From positions 1 to 64,000 of the forward strand of contig NZ_JACXAE010000027.1 of NCBI RefSeq assembly GCF_014698965.1: DNA of 64,000 nt, written 5' to 3'. The notes under the pieces are model-generated. The model was not told where the DNA came from, made no database searches, and worked only from the letters and a program-made list of their open reading frames with translations. Origin of the DNA: Iningainema tapete BLCC-T55. Its GTDB lineage: Bacteria > Cyanobacteriota > Cyanobacteriia > Cyanobacteriales > Nostocaceae. The position numbers were made by a program, and so were the translations under genes. Shown here one piece after another: positions 1-9,534 of this stretch. Position 1 is the first letter of the stretch, and the number at the start of each line of letters is the position of its first letter.

Positions 1-485
1 GATGAAAGTCCATAAGACAACAAAAGTGAGTAAAAAGTATCTACATATACAGTTTACACCAAAAAGCCGGGAGAACCGAAAAACTAGCTGAATATCATCT
101 CTTACTTTTTTATAAATTCTGATTTCTTTGCCATTAGTTAGTAATCCATATTCGACATTCAAGCTTGTTAGATAATGCTTGAGTCGAGGGATATGATTAT
201 TGAGGTTTTGCTTTGGGTGCTTTGCCTCCATGACGACACTCAATGGCGAGTTGGCATCCAACACGAAGGGGATGACTTGTGCTGCGAATGCTAAGAAGTC
301 CAAACGGATACTGCCAACTGCAACCTCTTGATGCCAGGTATCTGGACTATATCCGAGTTGTGGTAGTAAATATTGGACTATAAGTTTGCTCTCAACTTCG
401 CTTTCGTTACGGCATAACTCTGGATTAAAAGACAATTTCTTGCTTCCTAGATTTAACTGTAATTCTGGAAAAAAACCTGATACAT
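1..485 (-). CDS. Type I restriction R-subunit N-terminal-like nuclease domain (partial, probably frameshifted)
   Basis: The reverse strand is open from about 498 to the left edge. It encodes a PD-(D/E)XK-like region resembling the HSDR_N domain of type I restriction R subunits: an IRLDFLAF segment followed by VMEAKHP, then YGLLTNGKEIRIY, a typical end of that fold. Seen: there is no ATG in this frame before the domain. An ATG at 483-485 would give M-Y-Q-V-F and joins the domain only after a one-base change in the T7 run near 468-474. Past FRFS the translation becomes an unusual hydrophobic tail (LTFVVLWTF) up to the edge. Inference: a stand-alone HsdR_N-like protein of the kind common in cyanobacteria, possibly a pseudogene. 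The true start could instead be the TTG at 435. No methylase or specificity subunit is visible. Confidence 0.5.
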
Positions 486-772
486 CTGTTATTATGGCTT
501 AAACCCAGTGGTTTATAGTGATTTTTATCACTACTTAATTTACTAAAACTTAATATGCAACTCAGCAGTTCCACGGAAGAAATAGATATTTTATAACGCT
601 AAAGATAATTCTACTTAACTACATAGCTTTTATTTGTTAAGTTTCGCTATGATTTAACCCAACCTACTATGATTTGTGGGTATGCCCAAAATCTTAAATT
701 TAGTAAAAATTTTCTGTTAATAACAAGCCATTTACGCTACTTAAATGAGATGCGCGATCAAGGAATTAACCA
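486..772. other. AT-rich intergenic region upstream of parA-like gene
   Basis: The stretch is AT-rich with no plausible ORF. It must hold the divergent promoters of the HsdR_N-like gene and the ParA-family gene. A weak AGGA lies shortly before the ATG at 773. No clear operator was found. Confidence 0.4.
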
Positions 773-1681
773 ATGGGATGTGTAATTGCCACAGCAAATA
801 TGAAGGGTGGGGTAGGTAAAACTACTCTCACTGTCAACTTAGCTACTTGTCTGGCTAAAGAATACGGTAAGCGGGTGCTTGTACTTGACTTAGATAGCCA
901 AATTAGTGCTACACTCAGTCTCGTATCGCCAATGGATTTTGCCAAGCGTCGCAAACAAAGGCTGACGCTCAGGTATCTTTTAGATGAAATTATTAATCCA
1001 GCCCAAACGGTAAAATTAACAATTCAAGAAATAATTTTATCCCAGGTTTGTAATCAGCAAGGACTTGATTTATTGCCTGGAGATATAGATTTATATGATG
1101 AATTTGTTGTCTCGGAAATGCTGCATCAACAAGCAGTAGCTTTGGGAGAACAGCAATTTGAAACAATTTGGAATCGATTTGAAAGAGTCTTGTTGACAAA
1201 AATTTTAGAACCTGTTCGACAAGAATATGATTTTATTCTACTGGATTGTGCTCCTGGGTATAATCTTTTGACTCGTAGCGCTTTGGCAACTAGCAATTTC
1301 TATATACTTCCTGCTAAACCAGAACCTTTATCTGTGGTAGGCATTCAGTTGCTGGAAAGACGCATTGCTCAATTAAAGGAAAATCACGAACATGAAACGA
1401 AGATGGATATAAAAATGTTGGGGATTGTGTTTACAATGTCTAACACTAATATTCTTACAGGAAGATATTATAAGCAAGTTATTCAACGTGTTCAGCAGGA
1501 TTTTGGTGCAGAAAGAATTTGTCAGACACAAATACCTGTTGATGTGAATGTTGCTAAAGCTGTTGATAGTTTTATGCCGGTTGTTTTAAATACTCCTCAG
1601 TCAGCGGGTTCAAAGGCGTTTTCGCAGTTGACTAAGGAGTTGTTGCAAAAGCCAGAAATGGCTATGGCGATGAAGGGGTAG
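773..1681 (+). CDS. ParA family ATPase (AAA, deviant Walker A)
   Basis: This 302-residue protein belongs to the ParA/Soj/MinD deviant-Walker ATPases, which bind ATP, dimerise and position DNA or protein cargo in the cytoplasm. The N-terminus carries KGGVGKTT (about residues 11-18). The Walker A' VLVLDLDSQ follows at about 36-44 and the Walker B FILLDCAPG near 154-162. Length is normal for the family. No parB, parS-like repeat or second partition gene lies beside it, so a partitioning role is not supported by context. Solitary chromosomal ParA-like proteins in cyanobacteria can serve other positioning tasks. The ATG at 773 follows AAGGA at a suitable distance. Its 3' end faces ileS across a perfect palindrome. 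Confidence 0.9.
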   Translation: MGCVIATANMKGGVGKTTLTVNLATCLAKEYGKRVLVLDLDSQISATLSLVSPMDFAKRRKQRLTLRYLLDEIINPAQTVKLTIQEIILSQVCNQQGLDLLPGDIDLYDEFVVSEMLHQQAVALGEQQFETIWNRFERVLLTKILEPVRQEYDFILLDCAPGYNLLTRSALATSNFYILPAKPEPLSVVGIQLLERRIAQLKENHEHETKMDIKMLGIVFTMSNTNILTGRYYKQVIQRVQQDFGAERICQTQIPVDVNVAKAVDSFMPVVLNTPQSAGSKAFSQLTKELLQKPEMAMAMKG

Positions 1682-1707
1682 AGATGCTCCGGTGGAGCGC
1701 AATACTA
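1681..1707. repeat. Degenerate GAGACGCTCC-type palindrome
   Basis: Directly after the parA-like stop lies GAGATGCTCCGGTGGAGCGC, a decayed relative of the GTAGAGACGC palindromes found elsewhere in the window (52395, 63374, 41010). It may add to termination here. Confidence 0.4.
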
Positions 1708-1725
1708 CTCGGATAAGCGAAAATT

Positions 1726-1758
1726 AGAACCCCGGTTTCTTCAAGAAACCGGGGTTCT
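1726..1758. terminator. 33-bp perfect palindrome, likely bidirectional terminator
   Basis: Two 16-nt arms (AGAACCCCGGTTTCTT and its complement) flank a single C between the convergent parA-like gene and ileS. The layout suits a bidirectional terminator. It shares design and part of its sequence with the palindrome at 11246. Confidence 0.7.
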
Positions 1759-1775
1759 GGCACTTCGACTCTCTA

Positions 1776-4646
1776 CTAGAATTCGCCGGCTAAGGCGGCA
1801 ACACAGCGTTCGCAAATTAGGGGGTGTTGGGCTGATTCTCCAACATGGGTTGAGTAATTCCAACACCTATCGCATTTTTGCCCTTCGGCGTTGACTACTC
1901 CAATTCCCCATGTATCAGATTGCAAGTTGTATTTCACTCCTTGCAGTGCATCAGGAGAATCTAGCAAATCTACTTGTGAGGTGATGAACAAGTAGCGCAT
2001 TTCATCTATACCGTTACTGTTATTCAGTGCTTTTACTGAAGTAAGTAATTGTTCGTCTGCCACGTATAGCAACACTTTGGCTTCTAGAGAAGAACCAATC
2101 ATTTTTTCTATCCTGGCTTCTTCTAGTACCTTGTTCACCTCAGTACGCATTTGCCGTAGCTGTTGCCATAATTGCGCTAACTCTGGATTGTGCCAATGCT
2201 CTTCTAACTGCACCCAGCCGGATTCAAATACTGATTTGTAAGGGGTTTGGTAGGGGAGAGATTGCCAGATATCTTCAGCAGTATGACACAACACGGGTGC
2301 GATCGCTCGTGCGATGTTCTCCAAAGCAATCTTCAACACCGTTTGACAACTGCGACGGCGGAAAGCATCTGGGGCACTGATGTACAACCTATCCTTGGCA
2401 ATATCCAAATAAAAGTTGGATAAATCCACCACACAGAAATTCTGCACCGTTTGGAAAAAGCGGAAGAATTGGAAACTGTCAAACGCTTCCGTCACTTCCT
2501 GAAATACCTCAGTCATTCTGTGCAGCATATAACGATCCAGCTGTGGCAATTCCTCGAAAGGTACTGCATCCTTTTCGGAATCGAAATCGTGCAAATTACC
2601 GATCAAAAACCGCACTGTATTGCGAATTTTGTTCCGTACATCCGCTAGTTGCTTGATGATATTACTACCAAATCTGACATCAGAGGAGTAGTCTACCGAA
2701 GACACCCACAAACGTAAAACATCAGCACCGTAAGCTGGTTCTTTTTTCTGGTCTTTGCCACCCTCAATCACAATAGCAGGATCTAGCACGTTTCCCAATG
2801 ACTTACTCATCTTGCGCCCTTGTTCATCCAAAGTAAAGCCGTGAGTTAACACAGTTTTATAAGGCGCACAGTCATTCACTGCCACACTAGTAAGCAAACT
2901 TGACTGAAACCAACCGCGATGTTGATCTGAACCTTCCAAGTAAATATCAGCAGGGTAGCGTAACTCTGAGCGTTGCTCTACTACAGATGCCCAAGATGAA
3001 CCAGAGTCAAACCACACATCCATTGTATCAGTACCTTTACGGTATGAGCGACCATTATTGCGGTATTGTTCTGGCAATAACTCTTCTACTGACAGTTCCC
3101 ACCAAGCATCCGAACCTTTTTGGGCGATGATTTTCTGAACGTGGGTGATAGTTTCTTCATTCAGCAAAGGTTCATTAGTTTCTTCATCATAGAATACAGG
3201 AATCGGCACACCCCAATTGCGCTGACGGGAGATACACCAATCAGAACGATCTGCTACCATTGGTGTGATACGGTTTTCACCTTGGGCAGGAATCCATTTT
3301 ACTGTGGCGATCGCTTTCAACGCCTCATCCCTAAATCCTTCCACACTGGCAAACCACTGTTCTGTAGCACGGAAAATTGTGGGTTTCTTAGTGCGCCAAT
3401 CATAAGGATACTTGTGAACATACGGTTCCTCCTTCAACAGAGAACCCGCCGCAGTCAAAGCATCAATCACCGCCTGATTACCATCACCCAGCACATTCAA
3501 CCCAGCAAACTGCCCTGCCTCCTGAGTAAAATTACCATTATCATCCACAGGCGCGAGGATAGGCAAACCATAACGCTGTCCCACCATGTAGTCTTCTTGA
3601 CCATGTCCAGGAGCAGTATGTACCAAACCTGTACCTGACTCAGTGGTTACATAATCGCCGCCGATAACAATTGGACTTTCCCTATCAAATAAGGGATGAC
3701 GGTAAGTTGAATGTTCTAAATCTTTCCCTTTTACTGTAGCTTTTACGGTTAACTCAACTCCTAGTAGGGTAGATAAACGTTCCACCAAATCTGCAGCCAC
3801 AATCAGATATCTTTGCTCTTGTGGTGTGGGCATCTTGCCCGCTTCTACCACAGCATAATTAAGTTCCGGATTCACAGCTACAGCCAAGTTAGCAGGAATT
3901 GTCCAAGGTGTGGTTGTCCAGATTGCTACACTCAATTGTGGCAAATATTCTTCCAAAACTGGTTGTGCTGCTGTCGATAAACTCGTCGTTGGGAAAGCAG
4001 CGTAGATACTCCGGGAAGTATGTCCTTCCGGATATTCCAACTCTGCTTCTGCTAAAGCTGTATGAGAACTGGGACTCCAGTGTACTGGCTTTAAACCACG
4101 GTAGATGTAGCCTTTTAACACCATCTGACCGAAAACACCGATCTGAGCCGCTTCATATTCCGGCTTCATTGTTAGATATGGATGTTCCCAATCACCCCAT
4201 ACACCGTAACTTTTGAAACTTGAGCGCTGTTCGTCTACGGTTTTGAGTGCAAATTCTTTCGCTTTTTGGCGCAACTGCAAAGGAGTTAAGTTTTGCCGTT
4301 CTGCTGACTTCATGTTCTGCAAAACTTTCAGTTCAATGGGCAAGCCGTGGCAATCCCAACCAGGTACGTAGCGAACTTTACGCCCTCTTATCAGTTGGTA
4401 GCGGTTAATAATATCTTTAAGAATTTTATTTAAAGCATGACCAATGTGCAGAGAACCGTTAGCGTAGGGAGGTCCATCATGCAAAATAAATAATTCGCCT
4501 GGATTGTTCTCCGACAGGCGTTCATAGATTTTATTTTCTGCCCAAAATTTTTGGATCTGCGGTTCACGCACTTTTGCGTTCGCCCGCATATCGAAGTTCG
4601 TCTTGGGTAGGTTTACAGTATCTTTGTAGCTTCCAGTTTCTGTCAT
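1776..4646 (-). CDS. ileS: Isoleucine--tRNA ligase
   Basis: This class I aminoacyl-tRNA synthetase of 956 residues charges tRNA-Ile in the cytosol. It has the HIGH signature at about 67-70 within SLHIGHALNK, the connective editing domain in the middle, and KMSKS at about 612-616. The C-terminus has paired cysteines (CDRCW and CERCV) of the bacterial IleRS zinc finger. The conserved WDCHGLP segment near 98 is present. Length is typical of the eubacterial type. The ATG at 4646 gives the usual N-terminus MTETGSYKDTVNLPKT. It is monocistronic. The 230 bp upstream contain no recognisable T-box, which is expected for a cyanobacterium. Confidence 0.98.
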   Translation of the reverse strand: MTETGSYKDTVNLPKTNFDMRANAKVREPQIQKFWAENKIYERLSENNPGELFILHDGPPYANGSLHIGHALNKILKDIINRYQLIRGRKVRYVPGWDCHGLPIELKVLQNMKSAERQNLTPLQLRQKAKEFALKTVDEQRSSFKSYGVWGDWEHPYLTMKPEYEAAQIGVFGQMVLKGYIYRGLKPVHWSPSSHTALAEAELEYPEGHTSRSIYAAFPTTSLSTAAQPVLEEYLPQLSVAIWTTTPWTIPANLAVAVNPELNYAVVEAGKMPTPQEQRYLIVAADLVERLSTLLGVELTVKATVKGKDLEHSTYRHPLFDRESPIVIGGDYVTTESGTGLVHTAPGHGQEDYMVGQRYGLPILAPVDDNGNFTQEAGQFAGLNVLGDGNQAVIDALTAAGSLLKEEPYVHKYPYDWRTKKPTIFRATEQWFASVEGFRDEALKAIATVKWIPAQGENRITPMVADRSDWCISRQRNWGVPIPVFYDEETNEPLLNEETITHVQKIIAQKGSDAWWELSVEELLPEQYRNNGRSYRKGTDTMDVWFDSGSSWASVVEQRSELRYPADIYLEGSDQHRGWFQSSLLTSVAVNDCAPYKTVLTHGFTLDEQGRKMSKSLGNVLDPAIVIEGGKDQKKEPAYGADVLRLWVSSVDYSSDVRFGSNIIKQLADVRNKIRNTVRFLIGNLHDFDSEKDAVPFEELPQLDRYMLHRMTEVFQEVTEAFDSFQFFRFFQTVQNFCVVDLSNFYLDIAKDRLYISAPDAFRRRSCQTVLKIALENIARAIAPVLCHTAEDIWQSLPYQTPYKSVFESGWVQLEEHWHNPELAQLWQQLRQMRTEVNKVLEEARIEKMIGSSLEAKVLLYVADEQLLTSVKALNNSNGIDEMRYLFITSQVDLLDSPDALQGVKYNLQSDTWGIGVVNAEGQKCDRCWNYSTHVGESAQHPLICERCVAALAGEF

Positions 4647-4876
4647 CTCATGCCAAGGATATACTAAAGTCGTCTTCTGTCCATTATCGGTGAGAACACC
4701 CTAGTGTACAACTTAGATGCATTGCATCCTTCAAGCAGGCAACACGAGGGATGCCATCTGAAATATAGATGTAACATATTTATATTACTATGTTACTCTA
4801 ATTTTCTTGTTTCGGGGCCTCTTTGAGTAGTTGATACCAAATTTTGTATGATTTTCCATAGGTACTGAGGTAGTGG

Positions 4877-5254
4877 ATGGATAAGTCATGGTCTAACGAC
4901 GAAATTCGTCAACAAATTGCACAAGTAGCAAATCGCTTCGGACTATTTGAATGTGATGCTTGTAGTTTGGCTATTAAAGAGTTTTTAATTCAAAAAAATA
5001 TTCAAGGAAAACAGATTAAATTGTATACAGGAAACGCGAAAGGAAAGTATGGTAACATATATCATGATAGTCTGGGGCGAAATATTGCTACAAATGGTCG
5101 CCATGAAGGAATTTCTGTTAACATTGGTGGGCAAGAGATAGTTTTTGACAATATTAATCACGAAGGAATATCCAGAGAACATTGGATAGCAAACCTCTAT
5201 TGTTTAGCCCTTGACTTGGGCGGGGATTGGGAGGTAACAGAAATTGAATTTTAG
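4877..5254 (+). CDS. Papain-fold toxin domain protein (Tox-PL-2-like)
   Basis: This 125-residue protein matches the stand-alone papain-like toxin domains found at the ends of polymorphic toxins. Seen: a nucleophile region FECDACSLAI (Cys26/Cys29), GKYGNIYHDS, a conserved histidine in TNGRHEGISV (about residue 76) and VFDNI, giving a Cys-His-Asp/Asn papain arrangement. There is no signal peptide, delivery domain or N-terminal trafficking module, so it is free-standing rather than the tip of a larger toxin. A second gene begins 27 bp downstream and is probably its antagonist. Inference: a toxin/immunity-like pair acting inside the cell, possibly a remnant of a larger secreted toxin locus. The cellular target is unknown. 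Confidence 0.75.
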   Translation: MDKSWSNDEIRQQIAQVANRFGLFECDACSLAIKEFLIQKNIQGKQIKLYTGNAKGKYGNIYHDSLGRNIATNGRHEGISVNIGGQEIVFDNINHEGISREHWIANLYCLALDLGGDWEVTEIEF

Positions 5255-5281
5255 AGATGGTAAACATTTTTGAGGTGCTAT

Positions 5282-5656
5282 ATGATAGGGTTTTATCAAA
5301 TTATACAAAAAATTAAGCAAAGACCTTCCCTATATTTGGGTCAGCGTTCAATTAGTCATCTGCAAACTTTTTTGGATGGATACACTTTTGCTCGCCGCGA
5401 ACAGGGTGTACCAACAACTGAAGAAGAACGAGAATTTGAAGAGTTTCAAGAGTGGATAGAGCAGAGATTTAACCAGGAATCAACTCAATCTTGGGCAAGA
5501 ATTATTCTTTTTTATTCAGAAGATGAAAGAGATGCTTTGGACAGATTTTTTGAATTATTTGCCGAATTTTTGCAGCGCAACAATAATTTAGTAAGTACGG
5601 CACATCAAGCAAATGAAGTAGCGCAGGTAGCTTTGGATGAGACGGCAAGGAGATAA
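5282..5656 (+). CDS. Probable immunity partner of papain-fold toxin
   Basis: This 124-residue acidic protein starts at an ATG preceded by GAGGTG five bases upstream, which favours it over a TTG at 5270. Its N-terminus (IQKIKQRPSLYLG) and acidic middle segment resemble small cyanobacterial proteins I have seen beside papain-fold toxins, but I cannot name the family. It is rich in Glu, Phe and Arg and looks all-helical. Context (27 bp after the toxin, same strand, same operon) argues for an immunity role. It could also be a separate conserved protein. It ends 26 bp from the convergent c-di-GMP gene. Confidence 0.65.
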   Translation: MIGFYQIIQKIKQRPSLYLGQRSISHLQTFLDGYTFARREQGVPTTEEEREFEEFQEWIEQRFNQESTQSWARIILFYSEDERDALDRFFELFAEFLQRNNNLVSTAHQANEVAQVALDETARR

Positions 5657-5681
5657 GATGTGTGATCGCACCAATATTCTC

Positions 5682-8312
5682 CTATGAAAGCTTTTCTTTT
5701 CTACCTTCGAGGATTTCTGTGGCTTTTTGGGCAGAAAGTGGGTGGTAGAACAGGAAACCCTGTACATCTTCACAATTAATAGATTTCAAAAACTCTAGTT
5801 CCTCTTCTTTTTCTACCCCTTCAGCGGTAAGTCTTAACCCCAAACTCTGCCCCAAAGCAACGATCGCCGTAACAATATGAGCTACTTTAACATCTGTCGT
5901 CAATTCTTGGATAAAAGATCGATCAATTTTTAGATTGTGCAGCGGCAATAACTGTAGACGCGACAGAGAAGAATAACCTGTACCAAAGTCATCAATAGAG
6001 AGGTGAACACCCATTTGCTGTAGCTTTTGTAGCACAGTTCTGGTAAAATCCAAATCTTCTATTGCGGTAGTTTCAGTAATCTCCAACTCTAAATAGCAAG
6101 GAGATAACCCTGTCTGTTCTAAAATCCGAGTTACTGTCTCCACTAATTTGGGTTGGCGAAACTGTTTGGGAGAGAGATTAACTGCTATAGTCATAGGAGA
6201 TAATCCCGCTTCCTGCCAAGCTTTATTTTGGAGACAAGCAGTACGTAAAACCCATTCGCCAATGGGGATAATTAATCCACTTTCCTCCGCAAGAGGTATA
6301 AATACTTTAGGTGCTACCAAGCCCATTTGAGGATGTTGCCAGCGTAATAATGCCTCCATGCTAGTAATTTGTCCTGTGGCAATGTTAACTCGGGGCTGGT
6401 AGTACACTGCTAGTTCTTCTCGTTCGATAGCAAAGCGCAAGCCTTTCTCTAAAGCTAAGATTTCCGGAGTTTTCGCACCTAGTGAAGCGGTGTAAAATTG
6501 GTAGTTATTGCGCCCCAAATCCTTAGCGTGATATAATGCGGTGTCTGCGTGCTGAATGAGAGTTTCAGCATCAGGACTATCTTGATTCAACAAGGCAATG
6601 CCCAGGCTAGCACTGACGTAAAGTTCGTGTTCATCAAGATAGAAAACATTTTCCAAAGCTTTCAGGATTCTTCGCGCTACCTGGGATACCTCGTCAGTTT
6701 GCTCGATGCGCGGTAGTAGGATAGTAAATTCATCGCCCCCCCAACGGGCAACAGTATCTCCAGCTCTAAGAGATTCTCTTAATCTTTGGGCAACACTTTG
6801 TAATAATTGATCCCCCAGAGTATGTCCCAAGGTGTCATTGATCAGTTTAAACCGATCAAGATCCAAAAAAATCACGGCTAAACTCTCGTCATTGCGAACT
6901 GCGTTAGGCAGGGCGTTGGAAAGGAGCTCGTTAAATAGCAGACGATTGGGCAACCCAGTCAGTACATCGTGAAGAGCTTGGTAGCGGATTCTTTCCTCCA
7001 CATGCTGCCGTTGCCTTGCACCACTAATACTAGCTGCCATAGTTAACAAAGTAGATTCAGAGTGCCTTGACCAGTGACGTTCTTTGGAACAGTCTGCTAA
7101 ACCAAGAAAACCCCAGAATTCTGATTTTAGCATTAGGGGTACGAGAAGAAGCGATTGAATGCCGTCTTTAGTGAGGAGTTCTTGTTCGGCAATGGGAAAT
7201 TCTCTTACGATCCCGCTAATAAACTGTCCGCTAGAGAGAACATCATACCACCTAGCTAGTCCAGAATGATAAAATTGGTTTTGCCAGTGGGATAGCGCTG
7301 GTTTAATTTCGCGTTGAGTCCATTCAAACCGCATACTCATTGCCATTTCCCCGGTAGTAGGGTGGGGATGGTTAAGGAAAAGGTAGGCGCGATCCGATGA
7401 TGCCGCTTCGCCCACCGCAGCCAAAGCTTGGTCAATGGCTGTATTGTAATTCATGGAAGCCAGCAAATAATTAGCGGCAACAGCAACTGCTTGCAGTAGG
7501 CGATCGCGCTCTTGTAGTTCGGCTTGTGCACGCTTTTGCTCAGTAATTTCCCTGATCACAAAAGTTCTAATTAAATCACTTTCTGGAAGGTAGTGAACCG
7601 ATTGCTCAAAAACTTCTCCACCTACTTCCACTTCTCGAATCAAAGAATTCCCTACCCAATTTTTAACAGCACGGGGTAGTCCTGCTATGATAGGGTGTTT
7701 GTCACCAACTTCTCTGAGATGGGGAAACTTAAGAGCGGCTGCTGGATTAAGATATGTAACCGCTCCGTCCAAATCTATCTCAATAATCGGATTAGGAATG
7801 AGTTCCGGAAAAGAAGCTAAACGAGCTAAAGCAAACTCACTACCTTCTTCCAAACTCGGATCTTGAACAACTGCGGTGTCAAAGGAATTTGCTTGATTGG
7901 CTTGCTCTGTCAGAAAAGTAGACAAATCAAGAGCTTCTGTGCTGTCAGAAAAAGCTTGTGCTGATTCTTGGGAAATAGCATAGTATCTAGCCCAAGCTTG
8001 ATGATTGCCAAACTCAACCAAATCTCCATGCTTAAGATCGTGATACAAGCACTTAGAACCATTAACTAATAAGCCGTTGGTACTCCTTTTGCCATTAAAG
8101 CTGCCATCAATAATCCGAAAGCAATATTGATCGGTTTCCGGAACCGTTACTCGCAATAAAATAGCGTGCTGCCGCGAAACTGAACGGGAACGGAGAACGA
8201 TCGCGTTTCGGGAATCCCGTCCGAGAGAATAAGTCGCCTCTTGAAGAGAGATAGTTCGTTGTCCAAGAAGATCTTGAACAACTAATAGATGCCGTATTTT
8301 GTCGGTACTCAT
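5682..8312 (-). CDS. FHA-PAS-GAF-GGDEF-EAL cyclic-di-GMP turnover protein
   Basis: This 876-residue cytoplasmic signalling protein has, in order: an FHA domain (about 1-110, with SLGRDSRN and SVSRQHAILL) for phospho-threonine binding; a PAS domain (about 165-255); a GAF domain (about 265-430); GGDEF (about 445-610, intact RWGGDEF); and EAL (about 625-870, with SMEALLRW, EITE, IDDFGTGYSSL and AEGVE). Both catalytic signatures look complete, so it could both make and hydrolyse c-di-GMP. Such hybrids usually favour one activity. No membrane segment is present. The FHA head suggests control by Ser/Thr kinases, two of which are encoded at 11.3-14.8 kb. It is monocistronic, with a long leader region. 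Confidence 0.93.
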   Translation of the reverse strand: MSTDKIRHLLVVQDLLGQRTISLQEATYSLGRDSRNAIVLRSRSVSRQHAILLRVTVPETDQYCFRIIDGSFNGKRSTNGLLVNGSKCLYHDLKHGDLVEFGNHQAWARYYAISQESAQAFSDSTEALDLSTFLTEQANQANSFDTAVVQDPSLEEGSEFALARLASFPELIPNPIIEIDLDGAVTYLNPAAALKFPHLREVGDKHPIIAGLPRAVKNWVGNSLIREVEVGGEVFEQSVHYLPESDLIRTFVIREITEQKRAQAELQERDRLLQAVAVAANYLLASMNYNTAIDQALAAVGEAASSDRAYLFLNHPHPTTGEMAMSMRFEWTQREIKPALSHWQNQFYHSGLARWYDVLSSGQFISGIVREFPIAEQELLTKDGIQSLLLVPLMLKSEFWGFLGLADCSKERHWSRHSESTLLTMAASISGARQRQHVEERIRYQALHDVLTGLPNRLLFNELLSNALPNAVRNDESLAVIFLDLDRFKLINDTLGHTLGDQLLQSVAQRLRESLRAGDTVARWGGDEFTILLPRIEQTDEVSQVARRILKALENVFYLDEHELYVSASLGIALLNQDSPDAETLIQHADTALYHAKDLGRNNYQFYTASLGAKTPEILALEKGLRFAIEREELAVYYQPRVNIATGQITSMEALLRWQHPQMGLVAPKVFIPLAEESGLIIPIGEWVLRTACLQNKAWQEAGLSPMTIAVNLSPKQFRQPKLVETVTRILEQTGLSPCYLELEITETTAIEDLDFTRTVLQKLQQMGVHLSIDDFGTGYSSLSRLQLLPLHNLKIDRSFIQELTTDVKVAHIVTAIVALGQSLGLRLTAEGVEKEEELEFLKSINCEDVQGFLFYHPLSAQKATEILEGRKEKLS

Positions 8313-8793
8313 TTGCTGGCATGGTCAATACAGTTCATTTCAACAACGAGATTTAGAAATTTTGTCATGCTACTGCAATCAATTACCTTTAGATTCCTAA
8401 CTACTTAGAATAAAATCAAACACCTAAAATTACATATGGTGTATTTGCTGAACTTTTGTTTTCAGGCAGAAGTAAAAAGGCAGATGCGATAGTCAATCGC
8501 GGCTCCTAGTGTAGTCTCGTTCCCTGGCAAAACGAACGAGGCAGCAGCACTCCTAATAAGCTAATACGCATCTAAATTGAACATTTTTTCGTGAAGACAG
8601 TCCTTTGTCCTTCGTCAGCGTGTCCTTTGTGACAATTGACTAATGACGGCCCTAATGAGTCAATATACATTTTAAATGCGTCACAGCTTACTTTTGGGTT
8701 CAGGCTTGATCCCCCCTTGCCCCCTTAATAAGGGGGGAATTTAGCCCCCCTTTTGAAGGGGGGTTGAGGGGATCTTTTACTCTACTCCCCTGC
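8313..8793. other. 480-bp gene-free region between divergence point and Ycf66 gene
   Basis: No ORF stands out. It holds a decayed inverted repeat around 8517-8548 (CTCGTTCCCTGGC ... AACGAACGAGGC) and the C/G-rich palindromic element at 8708-8774. The rest is AT-rich and probably carries the promoter of the c-di-GMP gene. Confidence 0.5.
8708..8774. repeat. CCCCCC/GGGGGG palindromic intergenic element
   Basis: This 67-bp element has outer GATCCCCCCTTG and GAGGGGATC ends. Inside are two hairpins, CCCCCTTAATAAGGGGG and CCCCCCTTTTGAAGGGGGG. The same family occurs at 19152 and, inside a coding sequence, at 30001. It belongs to the dispersed palindromes common in Nostocales and sits just after the 3' end of the Ycf66 gene. 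Confidence 0.75.
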
Positions 8794-9534
8794 TCAAGAG
8801 CTCCCCTGCTCCCCTGCTTCTACTGGGGAAGTACTAACATTATCGGGAGGAATTACCTCTGCCACAGTTCGTATTTTTTCCTCAGCAACGTCAGATAATG
8901 CCGCTTCCACTAGCTCAGCCGGTGGGGGGTTGGGTGGAACTAGTTCTGGTACATCTTCAGTTGTTGCGTCTGGAACAGTAGTCTTGACTTCCACAGTTGA
9001 CACGGACGCTGGGGTTTTTGCTTCTTCGGCTGAATGTTTGTCTGTGGGAGTACGCTGCTCAACAACTTCCGATACTCTAGGTGCTCTTACAACAGCAGTT
9101 TTGGCAGTCTGAGGGGTCTTTTTACTTACAGTTTGCTGTACCTTGTCTTTCACCCCAGAAAAGACGTTACCAAGGGCTGTTTGGGCTTGGGCAAGCAAGT
9201 AAGGTAGCGACAAATTATTCACCTGCTGTTGTAGAGAAGTTTTCACAGTATTAGAATCAGGTATTGGAGTTTGTTGTGCCTGGGGCGTCAACTGCCGACG
9301 TAATGAAAAAGTTTGCCAACCAAACCAACCCAAAAGTGCGACACTAGCCACATGACCTAGCAAAAGACCGCCAGTAATGCGTCGTGCAAACACCCATAGT
9401 ACCAAGGCGTAGAAAAATCCTACACCACTCCAGATAAAGTCATTTTTGCGGTGAATTTCTGGGAAAAAGAATGCCGCTCCGTAAAGGGCAATACTACCAA
9501 AACCGACCGCTAACGCCAGGACATATGCCAGCAT
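8794..9534 (-). CDS. Ycf66 family protein
   Basis: This 246-residue protein has a Ycf66-type N-terminus: three to four hydrophobic helices in the first ~90 residues (MLAYVLALAVGFGSIALYGA, then a FFYALVLWVFARR segment and a LLGHVASVALLGW segment). A long low-complexity tail follows, rich in Thr, Val, Pro and Glu. Ycf66 is conserved in cyanobacteria and some plastids, and its function is not established. The protein is probably membrane-anchored (thylakoid or plasma membrane) with a cytosolic tail. It is monocistronic, with its 3' end beside the palindromic element at 8708. The divergent neighbour is gnd. Confidence 0.85.
   Translation of the reverse strand: MLAYVLALAVGFGSIALYGAAFFFPEIHRKNDFIWSGVGFFYALVLWVFARRITGGLLLGHVASVALLGWFGWQTFSLRRQLTPQAQQTPIPDSNTVKTSLQQQVNNLSLPYLLAQAQTALGNVFSGVKDKVQQTVSKKTPQTAKTAVVRAPRVSEVVEQRTPTDKHSAEEAKTPASVSTVEVKTTVPDATTEDVPELVPPNPPPAELVEAALSDVAEEKIRTVAEVIPPDNVSTSPVEAGEQGSS

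Noticed and set aside
1681-1775. Riboswitch or small RNA after the ParA-family gene
   Set aside because: The sequence is explained by two palindromes between convergent genes.
3120-3638. 172-codon plus-strand ORF opposite ileS
   Set aside because: A shadow of the ileS coding strand with no recognisable motifs.
5270-5281. TTG start for the immunity-like gene
   Set aside because: The ATG at 5282 has a well placed GAGGTG and gives the family-like N-terminus.
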